Source of the DNA: Clavibacter michiganensis
GTDB lineage: Bacteria > Actinomycetota > Actinomycetes > Actinomycetales > Microbacteriaceae
Reading direction: 5' to 3'
NCBI GenBank assembly: GCA_002150995.1
Contig: MDHJ01000001.1
Location: forward strand, 1,860,001-1,924,000
DNA: 64,000 bases
The notes under the pieces are model-generated. The model was not told the origin of the DNA, did not search any database, and was given only the letters and a program-made list of their open reading frames with translations. Positions 33,916 through 43,078 of this stretch are shown here, piece after piece (position 1 is the first letter of the stretch; the number at the start of each line of letters is the position of its first letter). A program made the translations under genes and the position numbers.

Positions 33916-34167
33916 ATGACGGCCCCGGACGCAGGCGACCTCGATGCGGATCTCCTAGAGCAGCAGCGACGCGCACGAGGGCTGTCCTACCTGCAATCCG
34001 CGTCTATGACGGTAGTTGCCGTGGTCCTCGCACTCGGAGTCATGTCGTTCACGGATCTTGACCGGCTACCTCGCCTGGCTCTGGGTGCTGGCATCGTCAC
34101 GGTCGTCATCCTGGTCGGCAACGTGGTCCTCCGCGTCTACAACCGGCGCCGGCTCCAGCGTCTCTGA
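33916..34167 (+). CDS. Small two-helix membrane protein
   Basis: 83 residues from the ATG at 33916. A charged N-terminal part (DADLLEQQRRARGLSYLQ) precedes two hydrophobic helices (about residues 29-46 and 52-73) and a basic end (RVYNRRRLQRL). A CAGTCT box lies six bases upstream, in line with the leaderless pattern of nearby genes. Function unknown. Confidence 0.65.
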   Translation: MTAPDAGDLDADLLEQQRRARGLSYLQSASMTVVAVVLALGVMSFTDLDRLPRLALGAGIVTVVILVGNVVLRVYNRRRLQRL

Positions 34168-34266
34168 GGCCGTCCGGAGAGCGGTCCCTTTTCGGACGCG
34201 CCGCGTAGTGGTAACCCGGCAGCTCGGGATCGCTGATCTGCCACCGTGCTGTGGGACCATCCCTGC

Positions 34267-35040
34267 ATGCCCACTGTCCGCGCAAGCGCGCTCGAGGCCA
34301 CTGACGCGAAGGACGCGAACGTTCTCCGATCGCTCAGCACGCACCCCTCGATGTCGGTCCGGTACGCAGTCGCCGACAACCCAGCAACCGACGACGAGAC
34401 CATCGCCCTTCTGATCGACGACCCGGACGAATCGGTGCGCTGCACCGCAGCCTCGAACCTGACGGAGCGGCCATCGCTGCAACGGCTCGTGGCCCGATCG
34501 AGCAAGGAATGGCTGCGCGCCGCACTCGCGAGCACCTTCCTGGATCAGGACGATCGGTCGCTGCCACGCGACGTGCAACGCGCACTGATGGCGGACACGT
34601 TCGCTGAGACCCGATCGCGGATCGCGGAGACGACGAACTACCTCGACATCTTCGAGACTCTGCTGCACGACAGCGACGATCGAGTTCGCGCCGCGTGCGC
34701 GGCGAACCCCCGCATCGAGCGGGAGCAGATGGAGCGACTCATCACCGATCGCAGATGGGAGGTCCGTGCGTCAGCCGCGGCCCGCGGTATGCGCTACCCG
34801 GATGACGAGCAGCTCCTGCGCCTCGCTCAGGACCGATCTGTGGGGGTTCGCTGGACCGTCGTGCATCGCCCGGATCGGCCGCGCGCCGCTCTCGAGCTGA
34901 TTGCTGAAGACGATGACGAGATGAACGCCCACGCTGCGAAGAGCGTGCTCGGTGACGACGACATCAACTCCGCACAGGTGACAGATTCCGCCCGGGCGCA
35001 GCGCGCCAGGGCCGAGGGCACCCTGGGGTTCCAGGGCTGA
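34267..35040 (+). CDS. HEAT-like / leucine-rich variant repeat protein
   Basis: 257 residues from the ATG at 34267. At least five helical repeats of about 25-35 residues follow one pattern: LRSLSTHPSMSVRYAVADNP, LIDDPDESVRCTAASNL, LLHDSDDRVRAACAANP, LITDRRWEVRASAAARGM, LAQDRSVGVRWTVVHRP. This is the alpha-solenoid of bacterial HEAT or leucine-rich-repeat-variant proteins, normally a protein-binding scaffold. No signal peptide or membrane helix. Lower-GC codon use than the core genes suggests transfer. No partner is evident nearby. Confidence 0.78.
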   Translation: MPTVRASALEATDAKDANVLRSLSTHPSMSVRYAVADNPATDDETIALLIDDPDESVRCTAASNLTERPSLQRLVARSSKEWLRAALASTFLDQDDRSLPRDVQRALMADTFAETRSRIAETTNYLDIFETLLHDSDDRVRAACAANPRIEREQMERLITDRRWEVRASAAARGMRYPDDEQLLRLAQDRSVGVRWTVVHRPDRPRAALELIAEDDDEMNAHAAKSVLGDDDINSAQVTDSARAQRARAEGTLGFQG

Positions 35041-35112
35041 GCGCAGTACCTCGACCTCGAAGGCGCGACCTGCCCGGTAGGGAATCCCTGTCGGGCATCT
35101 GCCAGAAGCCGC

Positions 35113-35682
35113 TCAGAGGCACGCCGTGTGCCGCTCGCTGGCGAGCAGTGCGTAGCCGTCGAGGGTGGTCCACTCTCCCTTGAACCAGTCGGCGTCGACT
35201 TGCCTCGACTCCTGCCGGAACCCCGCGCGCGTCAGCAGCCGTGCGACCGGGGCGTTGCGCGAATCGCAGGAGGCGATGACTCGGTGGGCGCGCTCCCGGT
35301 CGAAGACGAGGTCCAGCAGAGCGGTCAGCGCCTCGGAGGCGATGCCGCGACCCTGCGACGAGCGCGCCAGGGTGACGCCGAGCTCGAAGGTGTCGGGCTG
35401 CCCGTCGAGGCGAAGCAGCGCGAGATCCCCGAGGAGCGCTCCCGACGCGGTCTCGCGCACCGCGAGCTGTAGCCAGTCGCCAGGCGACGGGAGCCGTCCG
35501 TCGCGCTGACCCACGAGCAGTCGGTGGGCGTCCGCTAGGGAGTAGTCGGTTCCCCACGACTGGTACTGGGCCACATCCGGGTCCTGCCGGTACTCCGTGA
35601 AAGCTTCGACGTCGCGCGCCGCAAGCGGCTCGAGGGTCAGGCGGGCGGTCGTCAGAGCGATGCGGTCATGGGACGCGGGCAT
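35113..35682 (-). CDS. GNAT acetyltransferase (RimJ/RimL-like)
   Basis: 189 residues. RimJ/RimL-type layout: LTTARLTLEPLAARDVEAFT at the start, DWLQLAVRETASGALLGDLA, the acetyl-CoA loop ARSSQGRGIASEALTALLDL and ASCDSRNAPVARLLTRAGFR. The family acetylates protein N-termini, amino acids or antibiotics. On the minus strand TAGCCT ends six bases before the ATG, a leaderless arrangement. Substrate unknown. Confidence 0.85.
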   Translation of the reverse strand: MPASHDRIALTTARLTLEPLAARDVEAFTEYRQDPDVAQYQSWGTDYSLADAHRLLVGQRDGRLPSPGDWLQLAVRETASGALLGDLALLRLDGQPDTFELGVTLARSSQGRGIASEALTALLDLVFDRERAHRVIASCDSRNAPVARLLTRAGFRQESRQVDADWFKGEWTTLDGYALLASERHTACL

Positions 35683-35880
35683 GCCCCGAGGCTAGCGACG
35701 CCCGGCAGTCGTCCTGCAAGTGGAGGAGTTGCCGCGCTGGGGTCATCGTGACGACGCGGACCCCTTCTCCAGGGAAGCATGCAGTTGCCGCGACAGGGCG
35801 AGCCAAGCGCGTCTCGTCAAGGGATCGGCTACCGGACGCTCCTGATAGCTGTGCCGACGGCGTTCTGACAAGCTCGCCGC

Positions 35881-36369
35881 ATGGGACTGTCTGGAGCACG
35901 CGTCACTCTCGATCGGATCACACCAGAGCTCGCACGACGCATCGTCGATCGTGCCGAAGAGCCAGGAGACGACTGGGACGCGGAGTACCCACTCGCTGAC
36001 GAGCTCGACCCGATGCGCCGACTCGCGCAGTCGACGGACCCCGACCCGAACTTCACCATGTACGTCATCAGGCGCTCATCCGACGGCCGCGCAGTAGGAG
36101 GCTTCGGCTTCTTCGGACCGCCTGACGAAGAGGGACGGTTCGAGTTCGGATACAGCCTCATCCCCAGCGCACGGAACCAAGGGCTGGCGACCGGAGCTGT
36201 GCAACTCGGTCTGAGCTTCGCAGCACGGCACGGAGCGAAGTTCGCGGTCGCAGACAGAGAAGCGTCGAACCTGCCGTCCCAGCGGGTGCTTGCCAACGCC
36301 GGCCTTCTCGAGACCGGTCGCGACGGATCGCTCATCCTCTACTCACGCACCCTGTCGGCGGACGGCTGA
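35881..36369 (+). CDS. GNAT acetyltransferase
   Basis: 162 residues. Recognisable by MYVIRRSSDGRAVGGFGFFG, FEFGYSLIPSARNQGLATGA (acetyl-CoA loop) and DREASNLPSQRVLANAGLLE. Close in type to the RimJ/RimL-like enzyme 200 bp upstream on the other strand but not a duplicate. The start at 35881 has a CAAGCT box six bases before it. Codon use is less GC-rich than in the flanking core genes. Confidence 0.85.
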   Translation: MGLSGARVTLDRITPELARRIVDRAEEPGDDWDAEYPLADELDPMRRLAQSTDPDPNFTMYVIRRSSDGRAVGGFGFFGPPDEEGRFEFGYSLIPSARNQGLATGAVQLGLSFAARHGAKFAVADREASNLPSQRVLANAGLLETGRDGSLILYSRTLSADG

Positions 36370-36518
36370 GCGCGACACCACCAGAGCCCTAGGTCCCCGA
36401 TCTGCTCTCCATTCGATGAGTCCGGCAAGGGATCCCCGATCGGACCCTCTGATGCCCTCGGTTTCGGTGTTCGTCGTCCAGGAGTTGGCCGCGGGACGTT
36501 GTGGAGCAAGATGTGGCC

Positions 36519-36883
36519 ATGAGGTGGCGCCGACGCATACCTCCCGAGTTCGAGGCCCCGGACCCCGGCGTCCCGGCCTTCGGGGACTGGTCACGACGGG
36601 GGATCGTCGGCACGATCGGCTCAGGCCTCGAGGCGGGCGGAACCGTCGCGGCTGACCCGGTCATGGGCGAGGGCGGCAGGTTCGCCGGCTACTGGCTCCT
36701 GCTTCCGGTGCCCGACCTCTACACCGAATCGGGGGGCACGCGATGGACGACTGCGCGTTCGAACCCCGTGCTGTCCCTGGACGTGAGCGAGACCTTGTCG
36801 ACGAGTTGACCGCTGCGGTGAACGTGACCTGGTGGACCGATGAGAAGCTGCTCGCCGACTGTCGGGCTGCCGCGGATGCGTAG
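36519..36883 (+). CDS. Small hypothetical protein, one apparent frameshift
   Basis: Reading from the ATG at 36519 gives RWRRRIPPEFEAPDPGVPAF and on to LYTESGG, then the frame is lost. If one G is added to the six-G run at 36731-36736 the frame continues HAMDDCAFEPRAVPGRERDL, VDELTAAVNVTWWTDEKLLA and stops at 36883, a protein of about 121 residues with uniform codon usage. A CAAGAT box lies six bases before the ATG. The family is not recognised. As read, the first frame ends instead at 36809. Confidence 0.55.
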
Positions 36884-37282
36884 CAGCACGACGCGTGGAT
36901 CGTCGTCATGTCGGGCGATGGCGCAGCGGCTGAGCTCCGGCCGGAAGGGGATTCCTTGTTGAGACATGCTCGTAGGGGTAAGGAGCGGGGCTGATCCGGC
37001 TCGTCGCGTCACCTCGAAGGTCGTCGGATGCGTGCGGTGCTCGACCGCCCACGAACCTGCGTGGGCTGGTGGTCAAGCCGGAGTCTCGGTCTGCGACTTC
37101 ACGGTCACACACAGCGGCCGCAGGAGCTTGGGCAGGTTCTCACAGCCGCAGCTGACTGTGCAGACCAGCAACGCGACAGGGCCCCGCGCCTTTAGCGTCC
37201 ACTCACACAGCAGCGCGCGCGATCGGTGCCCTCACGCGTGCGCTGCATCTTGCACTGCTATCGCGCCCCAGAAGGTACTGAC
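36884..37282. other. Upstream region of the secreted protease gene
   Basis: No gene seen. It has lower GC content than the core and precedes the serine protease at 37283, so it probably holds that gene's promoter. I could not fix a -35/-10 pair. Confidence 0.45.
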
Positions 37283-38260
37283 ATGACTGCACTATCGAAG
37301 AATCGCGTCTCCGTCCCGGCGCTCCTACTGCTGCTCGCCATCTTGGCCGGGCTGTCGTCAGTTGCCCTACCGGCCCACGCGGCCGCGTCGATGGGAACAG
37401 CGTCTCCTGACGACACCGGCAGGAGCTTCTCCGATGCAGAAGCCTCCGACGCTGTGAACTCCTGGACTCCAGAGGCTCTGGCTGCCGCTACCGATCTCGA
37501 TGCCCCGGGCGATGCCGTGACCGCCCCGGCATCGGGCGCCACGGAACAGTCTCTGATCGCGCAGGGCCCCGGGACGTACGAGCCTGTCTACTGGATTGGC
37601 CGCATCTACTTCGATGTGGGTGAGAAGCAGTACTCGTGCTCCGGATCCTCCATCCGCTCGGACTCCCAGCTCGTCGTCGCCACCGCAGCCCACTGCCTCT
37701 ACGACCACGGCGACTGGTCCACGCGAGTGGTCTTCATCCCCGCGTGGGACGGCGCGAACAAGCCCCTCGGAGTCTGGGGGGCCTTCTACTACTCGGTCTC
37801 CCGTGACTGGCGGACCACGGAGGACCCGGGTCACGACGCAGCGTTCATCAAGATGATGCCGAAGACGGCGTGGAATGGCACCAAGGAGTATCTGGCTCCC
37901 CAAGCGGGAGCTCCGGCCCCCGCGTTCGACGCCGCGACACCTGGCCTCCACTTCGACGCGTTCGGGTACCGACCCCTCAGCGGATACGTTCCTGAGCCCC
38001 TCTACACATGCGCAGGCGAAGGACGGCACTTCCGTGGGCTGGCTTCGATCCCCGAGTTCGAGATCGCCGGCTGTGACCCGCCAGGTGGAGCCTCTGGCGG
38101 CCCCGTCTATCACGCATCGACACGCGGCCCGAACGGGACACAGTACGGCGTCATCACGGAGACGCGACGGGCCCGAGATGGGTCACCGCTCCTCATCTTC
38201 GTGCCCTGGGGTCAGGTCGAGTACAGCCTCTACCGGTCCGTCGACCTCTGGCCCAGATGA
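37283..38260 (+). CDS. Secreted S1-family serine protease (V8/glutamyl endopeptidase-like)
   Basis: 325 residues from the ATG at 37283, which follows AGAAGG. A signal peptide (VSVPALLLLLAILAGLSSVA, cut after LPAHA) and a propeptide-like stretch lead into the protease: His in VVATAAHCLYDHGDW, Asp in PGHDAAFIKM and Ser in GGASGGPVYH form the triad. FGYRPLSGYVPEPLYTC and the paired cysteines are as in V8-like endopeptidases. In Clavibacter, secreted chymotrypsin-like proteases (Pat-1/Chp/Ppa) act in plant interaction; membership in that group is suggested, not shown. Codon use is less GC-rich than average here. Confidence 0.88.
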   Translation: MTALSKNRVSVPALLLLLAILAGLSSVALPAHAAASMGTASPDDTGRSFSDAEASDAVNSWTPEALAAATDLDAPGDAVTAPASGATEQSLIAQGPGTYEPVYWIGRIYFDVGEKQYSCSGSSIRSDSQLVVATAAHCLYDHGDWSTRVVFIPAWDGANKPLGVWGAFYYSVSRDWRTTEDPGHDAAFIKMMPKTAWNGTKEYLAPQAGAPAPAFDAATPGLHFDAFGYRPLSGYVPEPLYTCAGEGRHFRGLASIPEFEIAGCDPPGGASGGPVYHASTRGPNGTQYGVITETRRARDGSPLLIFVPWGQVEYSLYRSVDLWPR

Positions 38261-38433
38261 CGATCCGGTAGGTAGCGAGAAGTCGATCCGCCACCGGCGC
38301 ACCAGCACGGGCCGCGGCGGCGCGCATCGAGCTCGATTCCCCGCCCTCATGCCTCCGTCCAGCCGTCCTGGGCGACTCTCCTCGCAATCGGCCCGTGAAC
38401 GACCGCGTGACGCGCGCGCGTAGCCGTACCAAC

Positions 38434-38496
38434 GCCTGCGGATTGAGGCCTGCCGTATTGAGGCCTGAGGCCTGCGGACTGCGGACTGCGGACAAG
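38434..38496. repeat. Cluster of short direct repeats
   Basis: ATTGAGGCCTG occurs twice, GCCTGCGGA occurs twice and TGCGGAC occurs in three near-adjacent copies within about 60 bp. It is non-coding and sits between the protease gene and the truncated lipoprotein. It resembles slipped-strand duplication and not a CRISPR. The rest of 38261-38703 shows no gene. Confidence 0.7.
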
Positions 38497-38703
38497 GATC
38501 ACCGCAGTTGTGCCGCCGCGAAGCGACGCAAGCCGCAGTTCCGCGGCGGTTGCTCGGCGCCGAAGTGGTCCGGCGAGGGATCCCCAATCGAAACAGGGCC
38601 TGTGCCGTGCGTGGCTCAAACTGCCGCATGTCATCCGATGCGCCGACGGGTATCGGCTCCGCGACCGACTCCGTCTCCACGTCAGGCTTCTTACGGTGAT
38701 GGC

Positions 38704-38895
38704 ATGGCCATACGACCGCGTCCCCGCTCCCTCGGCGTCGCATCAGTTGCAGGGGTACTCCTGTTCGTCATGAGCGCGTGCGCGGACGACGGGCCGCCTG
38801 CGGGCGCGCAAGCATCCCTTGACGCGTTGCGGGACAGGATCGACGTCCGACCTCCCGCAGCTGACCCGGCTGACATTCGGGCGGACGCCGCGAGT
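38704..38895 (+). pseudogene. Truncated lipoprotein gene
   Basis: The ATG at 38704 has a TACGGT box six bases upstream, so it looks like a real leaderless start. The N-terminus is a good lipoprotein signal (VASVAGVLLFVMSAC), followed by ADDGPPAGAQASLDALRDRI and an acidic segment. After about 64 residues the frame enters the antisense of the metalloprotease's 3' end (stop at 38895) and continues to 39051 with composition expected of antisense. I infer that the original gene was cut at this junction. A genuine short overlap with the convergent gene is the alternative. Confidence 0.45.
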
Positions 38896-41069
38896 CAGAG
38901 CCCGGCGAACGGGACGGAGTTCGTGGTGCGCGATGTCCGAGTGGTGGTGGTGATGGTCGCGATGCCGTCCTTCACCGTCCGCCGGCCTGTCGAGAAGGTC
39001 TTCTCCACGGACGCTCCCGCACCCACGGCGGCGATCGTCGTCCGGCCGTAGGGCGTCACGATCGAGATGGTCGCGGCGGTGGCGGTGGTGTTCTTCGCGC
39101 GCACCTCGAGGACGGCGATGCCGTCCACCTTCGTCAGGGACGCTGACGCTGACGTCGGTCCCGAACCCGGCGAGGGAGCAGGGGCTGGAGCAGGAGTCGC
39201 GCCCAGGACGGTCATGGCTGCGAGGGAAGTCCGCACCCCGTCGACGGACGCCGTGATGGAGACCGAGCCGGGTGTGGTCTGGGCGGTCACCTTCGGCAGC
39301 ACGGCCGTGCCGGTGGTTCCGGACACAACGGAGGCGGATCGTGCGCCGTTCGCGAAGGTCGCGGCGCCCGTGATGTCGAACGCGATGCGGCGTCCTGCCA
39401 GCTTCTGTCCGGTGCGGTCCAGGACGTCGACGCTCTGGACGAGATCCGCCGTCGACCCTGCGGTCATCGACGCGGCCGTCCCGCGGGAGAGGAGGGAGGC
39501 CACCGGCGCCACGCCGCGGACGGTCACCGCGGACACCCCGGTGGAGCCCGCGTAGTCCGTGGCACCCCATGCCGCGTACACCAGACGGATCCTGTCCGTC
39601 GTGACGGCGGGGAACGTGATCGCGTTCGGGGTGTCACGCGTCCGCGTCCCCGTCGCGGGGGTCGTGCCGGTGATGGTGCGCCAGGCCCCCGCGGCGGCGT
39701 CGTAGGACTCGGCGCGCCACGAGCGGGCGGGATCAGGCCCTGGTTCTGGCCGTCGGCGGCATCGGCGGCGAACTGCGAGGCGATCTGATCCACTGTCACG
39801 GTCCGGGGCCACCGCAGCTCGAGTGTCTGCGTTCCGGCGGACGGCCAGGTGCCCCAGTACGTACCGGGGTTCCCATCGACGGCACCCTGTGGGCCGGCCC
39901 AGGGCGAGGAGGTCGACGCGCTGGTCGTCGCGAACCGGGTGATGTCCCCGGTGTACTCGATGCAGGGTACGGTCACCGTGACGGTCGCCTCGCGGGCGAC
40001 CTCGTCGATCGCGTCCACCCGCACCGACATGCCCGAGTTCAGTTGCACCGTCTCGCCTGCCAGGGCGAACTCGTTGGCCTCCGACCCGTCGCCGGGGCGC
40101 TCGAGCAGATCGCCGCCGTACGGCTGGATCGGGTTCGAGCGGAGGACCTGGACGCCGGAGACGCTGCGGACGGCCTGGAAGGGGCTGGTGTAGGCGCCGT
40201 CGTCGGAGGTCGCGTCGCCGCGGTCGTTGTACTGCACCCAGTAGGTGGCCCCGGAGTCCTTCGGATCCGTCCACCGCAGAGCACGCGGCGTCCCGGGCCC
40301 CGCCCCGAGCGTCTTCAGCTTCGTCGTCCGCGGAGCGCCGCAGACCGGCTCGCGCGTGTTCGAGAGTGTTCCCACTCGAGCGAGGCTCGGTGCGGACAGG
40401 GGCAGGAACGCCCAGGAGTTGCCCATGACGTCGGTGCGGTTGCCGTACTCGTCGCGGGGGCATCCGCCGCTGGTGGGGGAGTAGTCCCACGTGGAGGCGC
40501 ACTGGATGCTGAAGGCGTGGGGTAGCGACAGGTTGTGCCCGAGCTCGTGGGCGAGGAGGTACGCGTCCGGACCGCCCTGGAAGGTGGCGCCGCCGTCGTC
40601 GGGATCCCCGGGCTGGTCGCCGTTGGCCCACTCGGGCACGGGGGCCCGGGGGGACCATCGCGACCAGGTGCCGTGCCGGCCCGGGCTGCCAGCCGGTCGT
40701 GCGCTTGATCCAGTCGTGCAGCCCACCGGTGTTCGAGCAGCCGATGGGCTCGTCGATGGTCTGCCAGTCGATGAGCCGCTCCAGCTCGAACCGGATCGCA
40801 CCTCCGGTCTCTCTCGCATAGAACTGATCGACGAGCTCGATCGAACGGCGGGCTTCGGCAGCGTCGAAGGACGGGGTGGTCCCTTGCGGCGCGACCAGCG
40901 CGATCGTCACCTTGTGGACCACGATGTCGGCGCGCGCGGGCACGTCGACGGCGGTGAAGCCGGCGTCGCCTGGGGCGGGAGCCGCATGGGCCTCCGCGCC
41001 TCCACCGGCGATGAGAGCTGCCACGAGGGTCGTGGCGGTGAGAGCGGACAGGACGGAGCTCGATCGCAT
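38895..41069 (-). pseudogene. Secreted M11-like zinc metalloprotease with discoidin-like domain, two compensating frameshifts
   Basis: With two base corrections this is one protein of about 724 residues. Signal peptide (ALTATTLVAALIAGGGAEAH), then a metalloprotease domain with LLAHELGHNLSLPHA, a HExxHxxxxxH zinc site, and a Met-turn-like NRTDVMGNSW, closest to gametolysin (M11) peptidases. Next comes an F5/8-type discoidin-like domain (AVDGNPGTYWGTWPSAGTQT, LELRWPRTVTVDQIASQF), an Ig-like segment (DVLDRTGQKLAGRRIAFDIT) and a C-terminal beta-rich end. The slips are near 40645-40647 (one extra base) and 39736-39737 (one missing base), so the central frame alone is displaced. It should act outside the cell on plant or microbial proteins. 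Confidence 0.8.
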
Positions 41070-41469
41070 GGCGATCCTTCCCTCGGTGCCGGCGGTCGCC
41101 GACCGTGCATGGAGGCGGAGGGGGATGTCGTCATCCCCGGTGACGCGTCGAAGCGGACGGGACCCCCATCCCGGACATCGCGCTTCGTCATCGCGTCGAT
41201 GCGTGCGCCAGCGACGCTAGCGGGAGCGCGGAAGGCGATGACAGCTCGTCTGAAACTACTTTCGTATTTCGGCTATCACGTCTACCTGCTTCCGCCGTCA
41301 TGTCCTGAATAGCGGTCTCGTTCGACTCCCAAACTTCCCAAAAGTGCTTTCATCCTCGGTCGATATCAGGTACTGTCTCCCCTGCCGTCGATGATGTGTG
41401 GGTGCGCCCCCGACGTGCAGTGGAAGGGTCCCGAACCTCGCTCGCCCGTGGGCTGGCTCCGGGACCCGC
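41070..41469. other. Promoter region of the metalloprotease gene and gap
   Basis: No gene seen. An AT-rich stretch around 41250-41285 contains GAAA and TTTC half-sites (near GAAACTACTTTC), which could be a promoter/operator for the minus-strand metalloprotease. AAGGATCGCC before its ATG serves as ribosome binding site. Confidence 0.4.
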
Positions 41470-41514
41470 CGACGATCCGGCGAGGGTGCTTCGGGCCCCC
41501 TCGCCGGATCGTCG
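41470..41514. terminator. Strong hairpin after the AbfB-GH43 gene
   Basis: Perfect 17-bp inverted repeat (arms beginning CGACGATCCGG and ending CCGGATCGTCG) around an 11-base loop. It lies 23 bp beyond the restored stop of the minus-strand GH43 gene. No T tract; typical of high-GC terminators. Confidence 0.75.
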
Positions 41515-41536
41515 GATCGTCGGACCGGCGTCCCCG

Positions 41537-42933
41537 TCAGCTGGTGATGCGCCACGTCGCGTCCTCTCGGTCCGCCTGCGGGGAGGACGCGAGGACGGGT
41601 TCGATGACGAGCTCGAACCCCGGTGCCGGATGACGCGGTCGGGGAAGTTCTGTGAGGCGAACGTCGTCCATGAGGGGTCGGCGAGCCCGGGCTTCTTCGT
41701 GAAGGTCGCGTCTGCGGCGAAGAGCGCACTGCCGTCGTCGCGGGCGAGCACCAGGCGGAAGCCGGAGTGGCGGAGGTAGAGCACGGGGTCGCTGAGGGAG
41801 CGGAAGGACACGCCGGCTGCGTTCCCCAGCCCGGGGGCGAGGACGAACTGGGAGTCCGTGAAGGGGTCGAAGGGGTACGGGTCGATCCGTGCCCGGAAGG
41901 CCTGGTGGCGGATGAACCGGTCGGGGTAGTTGAAGGACTTCACCCGGTTCCACACGGGCAGACCCCACGCGGCGATGAGGTTCGCGTGCTCCGTCGCCGT
42001 GATCGGCTGGATGGTGGCGTGCTTGGAGTTGATCGGCTGGGTGTAGGCGCGGCGGGACAGCGGGGTCCACGCGTCACGTGAGATGTCGGGCGAGGACCAC
42101 ACGGTGAAGACGCCGTTGACGGGCGTGTAGACGTCGCCCCACAGGTACCAGGTCGCACTGGTGGCGGAACGGACCACGATCGGTGCCTCCGTCAGCCCTG
42201 CACCGTCGTAGCCCACCGTGTAGGTGCCGTTCTCGAAGCCGCGGGGCGCGAGCGATCCCTTCGCGCCGAAGAGGCGGTTGTCGCGCTTGTAGTAGAGGTA
42301 CGGCGTGCTGCCTTCGACTCGGACGGTGGCGTCGATGACGGCGGCACCGCCGTCGAACCAGGTCTGCGGTGCGGACGTGGTGCGGAAGTCGCTCGTGTAG
42401 TTGACCAGGATCACGTCCTGGGTGCCGTCGTAGGCCGAGTAGATGATCCCGTACTGGTTGCGCGCGGGGTCCCAGAAAGCTTCCGGCGCCCAGCTGTGCG
42501 TCGGGAGGTCGTGCAGCCTGAGGCGGCGGTAGCCGGAGAAGCTGCGCAGGTCCGTCGAGTCCCAGACGTGGATGTACTGGTTGTCCTGGGCGAAGTCGGT
42601 GCCGGCGAGGTCGGTGGCGAGGACCACGAACGTGCCGTCCTGCTTGCGGAGGAGGAACGGGTCCCGGAGTCCCCGGGTGCCCTCCGTGGGCGTCACGACC
42701 GGCGCGTTCTGGTTCAGCGGCGACCACTCGAGGCCGTCCGTGCTGACGGCGAGGTGCAGTCCGTAGTCGTTGCCGAGGCCGTCGGGCGATTCGGTGAAGT
42801 AGCCCATGACGTACGCATCGCCGGGAGCCGCGACGGCGGACGACGGCGCGATGGCGGCCGGCAGCAGGGCTGCTGCGGCGCCCACGCCGAGGAGGCGGTG
42901 GAGATCGCGGCGGGACAGTGTGGGTGAGGGCAT
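41537..42933 (-). pseudogene. Secreted GH43-type glycosidase with AbfB module, one frameshift
   Basis: About 465 residues. A twin-arginine signal (LSRRDLHRLLGVGAAAALLP) precedes a five-bladed propeller hydrolase domain with GH43 features: general base Asp in GLRDPFLLR, Asp in AAVIDATVRV and acid Glu in LTEAPIVVRS. The C-terminal third is an arabinose-binding AbfB (CBM42) module (NYPDRFIRHQAFRARIDPYP, VLYLRHSGFRLVLARDD, NFPDRVIRH). The last repeat should read on PGFELVIEPVLASSPQADRE to a stop at 41537, but the frame slips at 41622-41623, consistent with one missing G. As read the frame continues to 41350. It probably removes arabinose from plant arabinan or arabinoxylan. Confidence 0.82.
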
Positions 42934-43034
42934 CTTCGGCCTTTCGGTGGGGCGGGCTGTGGATTCGTGCGGACGGTCGCGCGGGGGACCTCCGGCGTGC
43001 GGAGGGGACGGGGCAGCGGGTCGCGATGAGGCCA

Positions 43035-43067
43035 TCCGGCCCCCCTCACCCGAAGAGGGGGGCCGGA
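43035..43067. terminator. Hairpin after the second GH43 gene
   Basis: Perfect 12-bp inverted repeat TCCGGCCCCCCT / AGGGGGGCCGGA around a 9-base loop, 12 bp beyond the stop of the minus-strand gene that ends at 43079. Confidence 0.75.
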
Positions 43068-43078
43068 CCTTCCCCGGG

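Noticed and set aside
38434..38496. Possible CRISPR or IS-end repeat
   Set aside because: Repeats are short, overlapping and irregular, with no transposase or target duplication.
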